In this document: positions 26,793 through 39,685 of the stretch, piece by piece
How positions within the stretch are numbered: the first letter of the stretch is position 1
Layout: each line of letters starts with the position of its first letter
Assembly (NCBI RefSeq): GCF_000212735.1
Contig: NC_015510.1
Coordinates: 1,860,001-1,924,000, forward strand
From: Haliscomenobacter hydrossis DSM 1100
Lineage (GTDB): Bacteria > Bacteroidota > Bacteroidia > Chitinophagales > Saprospiraceae
Direction of reading: 5' to 3'
Length of the DNA: 64,000 nt
Notes under the pieces: generated by a model
The model's database searches: none
The model's input: only the letters and a program-made list of their open reading frames with translations
Told to the model about the DNA's origin: nothing
Translations under genes and position numbers: made by a program

Positions 26793-27566
26793 TTGAAAAA
26801 ACACATCCACTCTACATCCGTTGAGCCAGATCCCTGGCATTCCCTCAAAGCCTACACCGATGCCCGCATCGCCCTAGGGCATACGGGTACCGCTATTCCT
26901 TTGAAGGAGGTTTTGCAGTTCAAGTTGGCCTTTGCCCACGCCAAAGACGCGGTATATTCCCATTTGGAGATGGATAAACTGCAGCAGGAACTTTCCCGCT
27001 TCCCTCTACCCCATTATCTGTTACACAGTCGGGCAATGTCCCGCTCGGTCTACCTGCAACGTCCCGATTGGGGGCGACAACTGGACGAGGCTTCCGCTCA
27101 ACAAATCCAAAACAGCACTGAAACAGCAGCCGACATCGCCATTATCCTGGCGGATGGTTTATCGGCAACCGCCATCAATCAGCATGCATTTCCAGTCTTG
27201 CAGCGTTTGATCCCGGCCTTGCAAAAGGCCAATTACCGCATTGCTCCGCTCAGTATTGTCGAGCAGGCCAGGGTCGCCATTGGTGACGAGATTGGTCATT
27301 TGTTGAAGGCAAAAATGTCGGTGGTATTGATTGGCGAACGACCCGGCTTGACCTCACCTTACAGCATGGGCGCCTACCTCACTTACGCACCGGAGCCGGG
27401 CACAACCGATGAACGCCGCAATTGCATCTCCAACATTCGCCCCGAAGGATTGCCTTATGAAATGGCGGTGCAAAAAATCAGGTACCTGATTCAGGAATCC
27501 CTTCGTTTACAGCTCTCGGGAGTAGAACTAAAAGACAATACAGAAGAAACTCCCTTTTTGTATTAA
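26793..27566 (+). CDS. eutC: Ethanolamine ammonia-lyase small subunit EutC (TTG start)
   Basis: 257 aa. No ATG precedes the conserved region, so the start is taken at TTG 26793, 22 bp after eutB. Typical EutC features: DPWHSLKAYTDARIALGHTG, then YLQRPDWGRQLDEAS, DIAIILADGLSATAINQHA and GERPGLTSPYSMGAYLTY. It binds the cobalamin cofactor together with EutB. The rare start codon may tune subunit ratio, or the start may be misjudged by a few codons. Convergent with the NarL-type gene that ends 8 bp away. Confidence 0.95.
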   Translation: MKKHIHSTSVEPDPWHSLKAYTDARIALGHTGTAIPLKEVLQFKLAFAHAKDAVYSHLEMDKLQQELSRFPLPHYLLHSRAMSRSVYLQRPDWGRQLDEASAQQIQNSTETAADIAIILADGLSATAINQHAFPVLQRLIPALQKANYRIAPLSIVEQARVAIGDEIGHLLKAKMSVVLIGERPGLTSPYSMGAYLTYAPEPGTTDERRNCISNIRPEGLPYEMAVQKIRYLIQESLRLQLSGVELKDNTEETPFLY

Positions 27567-27574
27567 TTCAGCAT

Positions 27575-28258
27575 TCATCTTTTTTTAAACCAAAACGTCT
27601 CCGGATTAATCTTTACCAGTTGGTACTGAATGGCATACACCACCAATCCTGCTACATTTTTACAACTTAGTTTTTCCAATAAATTATTGCGGTGCCCATC
27701 TACGGTGCGAGGGCTGATGAAGAGTTTTTCAGCAATTTCGCTGGTCGTGTATTCCTCACAAATGAGTTGCAAAATTTCTTTTTCCCGACTGGTGATGTCT
27801 ACGCCAAAAGACAAGGGCATTTTGGGTTTGCTTTTTTGCAACATGTTGTCCCTAATGACTTCCAAGACCGCCTGATTGTAACTAAAGCCATTGCTGTACA
27901 CCTCCCGAATGGTGGCTACAACTTCATCTGGATTGGCATTTTTGGGTAAATAAGCACCCGCCCCCAACTCGATCATGTTGACAATAAATGCTTTGCTGAA
28001 GTAGGTAGAAAGCACAATGATTTTGAGTGTCGGAAAAGCCTCTTGGAGGACTTTAGCCGTGTCTACCCCGTTGAGATTAGGCATTTTCATATCCAGCAAG
28101 AGTACGTCAGGCAAGGTAGAGGCTTGGCGCAACTGTTGCAGGAGATGCTCACCATCCTGTGCTTCGAGCATTACGGTGATGCCTTCGTAATCTTCCAGGA
28201 GCAGTTTCATACCCTTGCGAAAGAGGGCTTCATCATCGACTAAGGCTATTTGAATCAT
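27575..28258 (-). CDS. NarL/FixJ-type response regulator
   Basis: 227 aa. Receiver domain at residues 1-120 with phospho-acceptor D56 in DVLLLDMKMPNLNG and Lys in YLPKNANPDEV. A LuxR-type helix-turn-helix spans about residues 150-212 (LTSREKEILQLICEEYTTSE-like, then FISPRTVDGHRNNLLEKL). It is encoded directly after the histidine kinase, with a 26-bp overlap, and should be its output regulator. Confidence 0.95.
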   Translation of the reverse strand: MIQIALVDDEALFRKGMKLLLEDYEGITVMLEAQDGEHLLQQLRQASTLPDVLLLDMKMPNLNGVDTAKVLQEAFPTLKIIVLSTYFSKAFIVNMIELGAGAYLPKNANPDEVVATIREVYSNGFSYNQAVLEVIRDNMLQKSKPKMPLSFGVDITSREKEILQLICEEYTTSEIAEKLFISPRTVDGHRNNLLEKLSCKNVAGLVVYAIQYQLVKINPETFWFKKR

Positions 28259-29051
28259 CGGGGTATGGATATTTGATGCTCAGTGAAAAACCAGCCCCCG
28301 GCTGGCTATCCAAGGTATGCTGCGCTCGGATCATTTGCAGTCGACTTTCGATGTTTTGCAGGCCGAGGCCAGTTTTTTTGGTCAATTGGCTGACCTCAAA
28401 ACCTTGACCATTGTCCTGGTATTCCAGGCGCAATTCCTTGTTGTTGGCCAATAAGCGGATGTTGATTTGTGAAGCATGACCGTGTTTGATCGAGTTGCTG
28501 ATCAATTCCTGGACGATGCGGAACAAGTTGAGCTCAACCATTTTTTCAATCGGCTGGTGCTCACTTTGGACGTGATCAAATTGCAAATTCAAGGCAGTCG
28601 TACGCTGATAACTATCGCACAATTCCACGAGGGCATCTGCGAGGCCAAAATTTTCCAGGGTGGGGGGTAAAAGATCGTGCGAAATGCGCCGCGTGGTATC
28701 AATGGTATCGTTGATGACGCCAAAAATATCGCTGACTGTTTCTTCCAAAACCGGGGAAGCAGCCGCATTTTTTTTCAAGCGATGCAGATTCAGGTGAATG
28801 ACATTGAGTTTGGAGCCTACCTCGTCGTGCAGATCCTTTGCGATGCGCTTTCGTTCTTCTTCTTGGATCTTGATGTTGTTGTACAACAGGTTTTCCTGGT
28901 GTTCCAGTTTTAGTTGTTGTACACGCATTTGTTCTGCTAGAATTTTGCGTTGAGACCGGTTAAAAAAAACAATAAAAGCTAGAGCAAGACTGAGCATAAT
29001 GAGTATGCCAATCGTCATGAGTAAGTAGATTTCGTTTGCCGAAATTTCCAT
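28233..29051 (-). CDS. Sensor histidine kinase, HisKA_3 type
   Basis: 272 aa. One membrane segment (about 9-30), then a coiled stretch, and the HisKA_3 box ERKRIAKDLHDEVGSKL with phospho-accepting H75. HATPase_c follows (LISNSIKHG as the N box; DNGQGFEV and GLGLQNIESR as G boxes). There is no extracytoplasmic sensor domain, so the signal may come from the membrane or from the protein encoded upstream. The 5' end overlaps the membrane-protein gene by 37 bp; an internal ATG at 29018 would reduce the overlap to four bases. Confidence 0.94.
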   Translation of the reverse strand: MEISANEIYLLMTIGILIMLSLALAFIVFFNRSQRKILAEQMRVQQLKLEHQENLLYNNIKIQEEERKRIAKDLHDEVGSKLNVIHLNLHRLKKNAAASPVLEETVSDIFGVINDTIDTTRRISHDLLPPTLENFGLADALVELCDSYQRTTALNLQFDHVQSEHQPIEKMVELNLFRIVQELISNSIKHGHASQINIRLLANNKELRLEYQDNGQGFEVSQLTKKTGLGLQNIESRLQMIRAQHTLDSQPGAGFSLSIKYPYPDDSNSLSR

Positions 29052-29674
29052 ATTGCAGTGAACACCAGGAGTTGAAAGATCAAGTAAAGTACAGCGTTCG
29101 CAACCCAGAACAAATTATGGCTTTGCTCAAGGCCGAGTAACACATTACTAAACATAAAGATAAATAAACTTCCGGTGTAATACAGCAAGATGGCTGAATT
29201 GACCGTTTTTAGGACATTATGATATGACTCCGCTTGATGATGCGTTGCGTTCAAATAAAAGCCTACAGCATAGGCGATATAAATGACCTGGGTTAAAGTT
29301 TTAGTATTGGCGTTGAATACGGTAATCGGTTGAAAGAAGATAGAATTTGCAAGAATTAAGGCCAATACGCTAGCTATAAACCAGCGTATATTTTTTGACC
29401 AAATCAAATTTTGTTTAAAAATCTGATGGTAAAAAAGGCTGATGAGTACGAACTCAACTAGGGTATAAAAATGTAACAAAGGTAGATTGTTCATTTTTTG
29501 GAGCCACATCATTTTAGCTACGATTTGGACAATCAGGCTAAAAAATAAGAGCCAACTGAAATATTTTAAAAGAGGCCAATGTTTCCACCCGTAAACTAAG
29601 GATAAAACAATGTTTATCAATAGAATTAACTCCGAAGAGTTCGTAATCAAGAATTGCCACGATTTCATTTCCAA
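29015..29674 (-). CDS. Polytopic membrane protein, function unknown
   Basis: 219 aa, almost entirely hydrophobic with about six to seven membrane segments (ELILLINIVLSLVYG, WLLFFSLIVQIVAK, LVEFVLISLFY, FIASVLALILANSIFF, VIYIAYAVGFYL, ILLYYTGSLFIFMF, VLYLIFQLLVFTAIW). No catalytic motif is seen. The 37-bp overlap with the kinase gene suggests co-translation and a possible role as its sensory partner in the membrane; this is inference. Confidence 0.8.
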   Translation of the reverse strand: MEMKSWQFLITNSSELILLINIVLSLVYGWKHWPLLKYFSWLLFFSLIVQIVAKMMWLQKMNNLPLLHFYTLVEFVLISLFYHQIFKQNLIWSKNIRWFIASVLALILANSIFFQPITVFNANTKTLTQVIYIAYAVGFYLNATHHQAESYHNVLKTVNSAILLYYTGSLFIFMFSNVLLGLEQSHNLFWVANAVLYLIFQLLVFTAIWKFRQTKSTYS

Positions 29675-29710
29675 GAATTTACAGTGTACTCAAGGGATAG
29701 ATCAACAAGC

Positions 29711-30517
29711 TTACGGAATACAAGAATTTGGACAAGGACTCGTAAAATCATAATATTCCCCATCGCCTTCATCCAAATCAGCTCTTTTTTGCGCTCGCTG
29801 GTAAAAACTATGGATGTAGTAATCCACGGTATCTTTATTGTTGATCACCAGAATTCCATAGATGGTATTGTTGGGGCGAACACCCTTCACGCTGCAAGCT
29901 ATACCCACCAGATCATCCCAGGGAAACTGAAAGCCGTAGGGGTAAAACGGCTTATCTTTCTGTAGTTTATCGATGTAAGTTTTCATTGCGGCAATGTTCT
30001 GCTTGGCTAGCACGGGATCAAGCGAATTGACCTTGCCGGGATTTTGCAAATTGTAGTACACCATAGGGCCTTTTTTGCCTCCTGCCAACGCGCTATAACA
30101 TGCGAAATACGTAGTAATGGTTTGGCGTTTGGTTGCCCCATCTGTTTCCAATGCCAGCATTACCCAAGAGGAATCGGTGCTGCCAGGATTGGGTAATATT
30201 TTACCCTGCTTTTCCCAACTGACTAAAGTGTCAACATTTTGAACGGGGATAGTGAAGTAATTTACCAGGGGATTGGTAATTGAGTAGCCCACTGGAAGCG
30301 TTGCCTTTTTGATGTACTCGAGGTAACGCAAGGAATCTACCCTGGCAATAGCATAAGGAACAGTTAAGATGTCCAGATCACAAGAAGTATCCTGTGCGGA
30401 GGCATTTTCAGCTAAAGACTCCGAAGCTGCTTTGGAATTGTTTTTGCAGCTACTCAATTCCATTAAAATCAGCACGACAAGGATAGATAATAGCAAAGAC
30501 AAGATATGACGGTGCAT
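29711..30517 (-). CDS. Putative lipoprotein, function unknown
   Basis: 268 aa from the ATG at 30517, which opens a lipoprotein signal peptide (MHRHILSLLLSILVVLILME, lipobox LSSC, Cys24). A further-upstream ATG at 30685 would add 56 residues before the signal and is rejected. The mature part has a short Ser/Ala/Asn-rich linker and a globular domain with VDTLVSWEKQGKILPNPGST and DTVDYYIHSFYQRAQKRADL. No known family is recognised. It is 36 bp upstream of the membrane-protein gene and may be the first gene of that sensory operon. Confidence 0.78.
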   Translation of the reverse strand: MHRHILSLLLSILVVLILMELSSCKNNSKAASESLAENASAQDTSCDLDILTVPYAIARVDSLRYLEYIKKATLPVGYSITNPLVNYFTIPVQNVDTLVSWEKQGKILPNPGSTDSSWVMLALETDGATKRQTITTYFACYSALAGGKKGPMVYYNLQNPGKVNSLDPVLAKQNIAAMKTYIDKLQKDKPFYPYGFQFPWDDLVGIACSVKGVRPNNTIYGILVINNKDTVDYYIHSFYQRAQKRADLDEGDGEYYDFTSPCPNSCIP

Positions 30518-30608
30518 AAAAAATATGGGTTTTAAGGGTGAACTCAAATGTATATCTAAAGATAATTTTTTTTTACAATACTTCCAAGCTTCGGCACGCA
30601 AAACAGGT

Positions 30609-30698
30609 AGAAATACCCGGTAAGACCAGAAGAAATACGGGCTGTAAATACTCACTGCTGTACCGTAGAAATACCTATTTGACAAATCCAGTATTTCT
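30609..30698. promoter_or_regulatory. Repeated AGAAATAC boxes in the divergent promoter region
   Basis: Three direct copies of AGAAATAC (30609-30616, 30631-30638, 30667-30674) and one inverted copy, GTATTTCT (30691-30698), lie in the 296-bp gap between the lipoprotein gene and the four-gene set beginning at 30814. They look like operator sites. The regulator is unknown. Confidence 0.45.
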
Positions 30699-30813
30699 GC
30701 GCTGGATACCCACCTGAGGAAGCTTTTAATTTGGGGTAGCTAAGGCTAAGGAACGGAGATGAAATAAACGCCCCTGATTGCGCACAAAATTTATCACTTT
30801 TAAACATAAGAAA

Positions 30814-33135
30814 ATGATTAACATCCAAAATGCGGTCAAAGTCCCCTATAATCAGGGCGCTAACTTTTTGACCGTTTACTTCGACTTCGAAGATGAGAAC
30901 ATCATGTACGCTGTACCAGTACCAAGAATCGCAACTGATGCGGTGGGCAACCCAGCGATGAGTTTTACCAAATACCTCACCAATGATGTTGCCTCGTATG
31001 GATATTTGAATATGGATGTAGAAGTGGAAATACCAACGGAAGCACGATTAGCCGCCGAAGCACAGTATCCCAATAAAAACTGGGGGCAACTCCAATGGGT
31101 CGCCACAGAGTGTTATCTGACTTTTACCATACCTTCTCAGCCAGATGGAGGGATTTTGCAGGGACAACCTTCTTTGTATGGAACCAACCGAGCTAATTTT
31201 TACCTCAATATCAGGTCTTTAGAAGACCTAAATGCCATCGCTGGGGCTTTTAGAGGGCATCCTACGTCTTCTTTTCAGTTGGAGTATGATATGACTACCC
31301 TCACCAAACTCAATGGTGTAACCGCCACAGTTTCATTTAATGCAGAAGTAGCAATTGAGTTTGAGACCATTTATAAAAATGAAAAAGACATGTGGGGTAA
31401 CTCCCAAAGAGTTGCTGCTGGAGTAAAGAAAAACCTGCAAGTAAGCAAGGCGGGCGATGTAAAAATCGATTGGGGGATCCCAAATCCGAGCGCAGAGTTT
31501 CAAAGTCGGGTAAACGAATGGGCCTGGACAACCCTGGAAAAAGCTGTATCCGACGCAGTTGCCACGGCACAGGCGGCTGCAACCAGTACTGACCCAATTA
31601 AATCCTTGGATTCTTTTGAACAAACTTATACCGAAAATGCAGTTGTGGAATGGAACATCATTAGTTCCTCTCCTTTAGCTGGATTTACTGCAACGGATTG
31701 GGACTCCAAGATTTATCATGAAGTAGACAACCGCAGTCTGGTACTCAATTTTGCTTTAAAAGGAGAACTGATTAAAGAGGATAATGGTCTTGTGTGCAAG
31801 GAGGTCCAGGTAACCGTAAAATATCCAACTAAAACGACAGGAAATACCTTTTCATTGATCCCGATGGCAGACAATAGTTCCTTGTTTACATATACTGCAC
31901 CGGGATACAGGCTCCCTTCCAATGGCAATTTTGACCCCAATTACGAGTACAACTACACGGTCATTTATTCAGACACCGACGAGTATACATCTGGATGGAT
32001 TCCAAGTGATCAAACCGAAATAAACATTATCCCCAATGCATTAGGGGCTAAAAAAGTAACCTTTGTAGCAAGCAATATCCCCTTTGGCGATGAGCCTTCT
32101 CAGGTGAAAAAAGTTCGGATCGACTTTTTCTTTGAAAGACCAAACGGAGAGACCAACCAAACCCTGGTTGGAGAACTGCTCAATAACGACGGTGCAGGCC
32201 AGATTTTTGAGAGCTATTATTCCGTTCCGCTCACCAATACCTATACTTTTCGCTTTATCTACGAACTCAACGATGGAACCGTTAAGGTAATGAACACCAT
32301 TTCGGATTTTGGAAATTTGAACAGCAATTTGTACATGGTTCAGTCATTGCTCAAAGAGCAAGAATTTACCCTCCGGGCAAGCCGGGTGAGGGATGGTGAT
32401 TCGGTCAATTTCGTTTTTCTCGAGGTAGCGTACAACGATGTCCAAAATAACGAACAGCTTACGCATACCTTTGATTGGGAAGTAGATTGGGAGGGTAGTT
32501 CAAGGTCGACACGGGATGTAAAATGGAAGTTTGCGGCTTTGGAAAACCCAAAAGGTGCCTACTATGCCATGAATGGAGACTATGAAAGTTCAACGGGAGA
32601 AATCGTCGACATTACCAATGTGTTCCAACAGGCCAGCAAAGCTACATTTTTGATTCAACCTGGTTTCGCTTACTACGGGATCAAAATAATTCCTACCAAC
32701 ATCGACTGGGGTGCCGTCTCGGAAGTGAATCTTATGCTGTCCCAAAGACCAGCGGGGCAAGCCTTATCTGACGAGTGTGCTAAAATGATGGTAATCAATA
32801 GCCGTCAAAACGCACAGTTGCTGAGCGATGGGGTGAATTTTAACATCGAATTTGTTTCATTCCTGAAACCCGACCAAAATGTTCCGAATGTGGATCGCTA
32901 CTATGTGGTGATGAAAGCACTCGATCAGCCTAATGTAGAATTTTATTACAATGCGTCCTACGTACAAATTGATGGTACCCCACAACGCGATAGCGGCGAA
33001 ATTAAGGTGACGAATAAATCATCAATTGTGCTACCTGCCAATGGCTTGCCTAATGTAGAACCTACCGTACATAAAAGCTCAATTGAGTTAGAAACAAAAC
33101 TCAAAAAAGCAGACAAAATGGTGGTGGATAAATAA
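30814..33135 (+). CDS. Large beta-rich protein of unknown family (first gene of the four-gene set)
   Basis: 773 aa from the ATG at 30814; a TTG opening at 30778 is less likely. No signal peptide, lipobox or membrane segment, so cytoplasmic or released by a non-Sec route. The N-terminal 230 residues contain VYFDFEDENIMYAVPVPRIA and VEVEIPTEARLAAEAQYP. The rest is a chain of beta-type segments. Two stretches look like repeats of one module: VKKVRIDFFFERPNGET near residue 435 and VSEVNLMLSQRPAGQA near 640, each followed by about 90 residues of similar pattern. AT-rich relative to flanking genes. I recognise no family. It leads an apparent operon with the next three genes. Confidence 0.8.
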   Translation: MINIQNAVKVPYNQGANFLTVYFDFEDENIMYAVPVPRIATDAVGNPAMSFTKYLTNDVASYGYLNMDVEVEIPTEARLAAEAQYPNKNWGQLQWVATECYLTFTIPSQPDGGILQGQPSLYGTNRANFYLNIRSLEDLNAIAGAFRGHPTSSFQLEYDMTTLTKLNGVTATVSFNAEVAIEFETIYKNEKDMWGNSQRVAAGVKKNLQVSKAGDVKIDWGIPNPSAEFQSRVNEWAWTTLEKAVSDAVATAQAAATSTDPIKSLDSFEQTYTENAVVEWNIISSSPLAGFTATDWDSKIYHEVDNRSLVLNFALKGELIKEDNGLVCKEVQVTVKYPTKTTGNTFSLIPMADNSSLFTYTAPGYRLPSNGNFDPNYEYNYTVIYSDTDEYTSGWIPSDQTEINIIPNALGAKKVTFVASNIPFGDEPSQVKKVRIDFFFERPNGETNQTLVGELLNNDGAGQIFESYYSVPLTNTYTFRFIYELNDGTVKVMNTISDFGNLNSNLYMVQSLLKEQEFTLRASRVRDGDSVNFVFLEVAYNDVQNNEQLTHTFDWEVDWEGSSRSTRDVKWKFAALENPKGAYYAMNGDYESSTGEIVDITNVFQQASKATFLIQPGFAYYGIKIIPTNIDWGAVSEVNLMLSQRPAGQALSDECAKMMVINSRQNAQLLSDGVNFNIEFVSFLKPDQNVPNVDRYYVVMKALDQPNVEFYYNASYVQIDGTPQRDSGEIKVTNKSSIVLPANGLPNVEPTVHKSSIELETKLKKADKMVVDK

Positions 33136-33167
33136 GTGTCCATCCCATACCCTGTGGGCATAAGTAG

Positions 33168-33212
33168 GTGTTTGGATGGCTGGTTTCTCAGCCGAATCAG
33201 TCATCCAAACAC
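33168..33212. promoter_or_regulatory. Strong stem-loop between the first and second genes of the set
   Basis: GTGTTTGGATG (33168-33178) pairs perfectly with CATCCAAACAC (33202-33212), with an inner GGCTG/CAGCC stem. No T-run follows, so it is more likely an mRNA-processing or attenuating structure than a classic terminator. Confidence 0.55.
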
Positions 33213-33274
33213 ATGCTAAACTACGTGCCTGATCACCGTATGTTACTGATTCATCAGCCCAGAAATAACTGCTT

Positions 33275-34292
33275 ATGGAATCCCAAACCCTTGCCGGATC
33301 TTCTAAAACTACCGGAGTAGCGCGTAACCAATTCATTCGTCAAGCTTGTGCTGATTTTCTGCCCTGTCTGTGGCGGCATTTACCAGCTGAATATCCTGTT
33401 TTGTCGGAAGCGTTAACGCAGCTCACCGGAGATCTGGCGCTGCAACATCAGCCTCCTGGCTCGTCCTTCAGCCGTTTGACCAACCAGGGTTATCCCCTTG
33501 AACTAGCCTATGTATGGCCTGCGCGTAGTTTTCGGTTTACTGCTGATTTACTGCCAGGCGCACTACCACTTGCACGCTTGCAACATAGTTTGAACTATAT
33601 CGGCGGTATTTCAAACCCTCAGCAACTGCGTTTGGTTGAACGCCTGGAAGGGTGGTTGGGGAAGTATGGAGGAAAATACGGGGCCTGGGTAGGTGGTCGC
33701 TGCAACCAGAACCAAATGCACTACAAATTGTATGTAGAAGTGGCTAAAAATGCCCCCTGGCAAGAATGGGAAGAAGAGATTGTTGGCAGTGCTTGTACTG
33801 TAGTACCGGGACTAAGGTTGGTGATGATTGGTATCGATCCCGTATCGGCTGAGGTAGAGTTTTATTACCGGATGGATGGATTGAATCTGCCTGCCCTGCG
33901 TTCATTGCAATTGCGTTATCAACTGCCCGATCGCAGTCCCGAAATGACCCAAATGCTCCATGCTATTTGTCAGCGGCATATCCGATTTGAAATTCCATCT
34001 GCTAATCTTGGTTACAGTGTAAGCTTCAATACTAAACAAGAAGCTCAAGCTTTTACCCTGTATTCTATCGCCAATTCAATGCTGGGTGAGGATGTCCGAA
34101 TCAGGTCAAATGTGTTGCGTTTGGGCCAAGACTTGGGCTGGGATATGGATTTGTACCAGTTGGCAACGCAGTGTTTGGGAAGCATGCAAATTCATCCCGG
34201 GGATACCTGGCATGGGATGCTTGGGCTGGTTGCAATACCCCAATACCCACTACAATTTACAATTGGTTGGACTCCCATAAGCAACAGTAGTA

Positions 34293-34300
<8 letters not shown>
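33275..34300 (+). CDS. Unknown protein with weak resemblance to ABBA/DMATS aromatic prenyltransferases
   Basis: 341 aa, no signal peptide. Alternating helix and beta-strand pairs run through the length, in the order expected for an ABBA barrel. SRLTNQGYPLELAYVW (residues 66-81) resembles the DMATS segment around the indole-binding Glu (here E76). HYKLYVEV (K151, Y153) resembles a diphosphate-binding KxY strand, and SAEVEFYYRM and LQFTIGWTP could be later barrel strands. The second basic KxY strand is not conserved, so activity is uncertain. If the reading is right, it would transfer a prenyl group to an aromatic or amino-acid acceptor. It overlaps the next gene by 8 bp. The coding call is firm, the function is not. 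Confidence 0.75.
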
Positions 34301-38820
<4,520 letters not shown>

Positions 38821-38849
38821 ATAGTTTTCATATAGTCCACCATGAATAT

Positions 38850-38901
38850 AAAAAGATTTGGATGGAACAAAACTGTCTGTTTTGTTCCTCCTAATCTTTT
38901 T
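38850..38901. terminator. Bidirectional hairpin terminator closing the four-gene set
   Basis: AAAAAGATT-GGA-GGAACAAAAC pairs with GTTTTGTTCC-TCC-AATCTTTTT around a five-base loop, with A/T tracts on both sides. It serves the plus-strand set ending at 38820 and the DUF4293 gene arriving from the right. Confidence 0.9.
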
Positions 38902-38910
38902 AATTCCCAA

Positions 38911-39351
38911 TCACCGCAGCCGATCCGCCGATCTCACCAACTTCTCATCCTTATTCACAAAACGATATGCCAGGAGGGTAAACACCAAAGCGGCGATGGC
39001 CATGTACAAGCCCATTCCATCGTTGATGACTTCTTTACTTTTATTGAGTCCCTCTTGCATGAATAGTACTACAGTAAGGACACTGCCTACGATGGCCGCA
39101 ATAGTGGAAAAAAGCGCCAGCCGCATTTGTACCGAGCGGTTTTTGAACAAAAAAATCGCTGCGAGGGACAAGGCGCCCGCCACGGCGAAGGCCGCCATCA
39201 TCGCCACATGATCATTTACGCCATATGCGGCATCGTTCAAAAAGGCAGATTGTGCCACTGGTTTGTTGGTTTTAGCGAATGGCACACCAAACAAACCGAG
39301 GTAAAGTCCCCCGGCAAGTAGAAAGAAAACGCTCTGAATTCGTTGTATCAT
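38911..39351 (-). CDS. DUF4293-family membrane protein
   Basis: 146 aa from the ATG at 39351, where the family consensus start MIQRIQSVFFLLAGGLYLGL appears; a longer upstream frame is not supported. Four membrane segments (about 6-25, 48-68, 77-97, 113-133). DUF4293 is widespread in Bacteroidota and has no established role. The C-terminus is charged (VNKDEKLVRSADRLR). Confidence 0.92.
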   Translation of the reverse strand: MIQRIQSVFFLLAGGLYLGLFGVPFAKTNKPVAQSAFLNDAAYGVNDHVAMMAAFAVAGALSLAAIFLFKNRSVQMRLALFSTIAAIVGSVLTVVLFMQEGLNKSKEVINDGMGLYMAIAALVFTLLAYRFVNKDEKLVRSADRLR

Positions 39352-39444
39352 AGCAGAAGATTGAAGTTTATTGTCGTTTAATAGTGATATTTGCGCCGGA
39401 AGATAAGCCCTTATGGATTTACAACAAAACATCAATAGACTGAA

Positions 39445-39669
39445 TTGATCCAAAATACGTTACTCCAATTGCTGAACGAGGTCATCCTGCCCGGCCAAAA
39501 CATCCCGGCGGAAGCCTGCTGGAGTGGAATCCTGGGTTTGGGTGAACGCAAAGCACCGATCGTCCAAAAATTGAACCCCAATCTCGTCGTTGCTGTCCGT
39601 ATGGGCGGAATGGGCGAGGCGATTGGGACTTTGGTGGGTGAAGAAGCAGCGGAATTGCTGATTGATTAA
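39445..39669 (+). pseudogene. C-terminal remnant of a DAO-family FAD-dependent oxidoreductase
   Basis: An open stretch of 74 codons without an ATG start (TTG at 39445) encodes CWSGILGLGERKAPIVQKL and VVAVRMGGMGEAIGTLVGEE, the last part of glycine/D-amino-acid-oxidase-like enzymes, which are normally about 370 aa. The FAD-binding N-terminus is absent upstream, where the DUF4293 gene begins on the other strand. Most likely a truncated relic; an independent small protein is less likely. Confidence 0.65.
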
Positions 39670-39685
39670 TCATTAAGAGAAAAAA

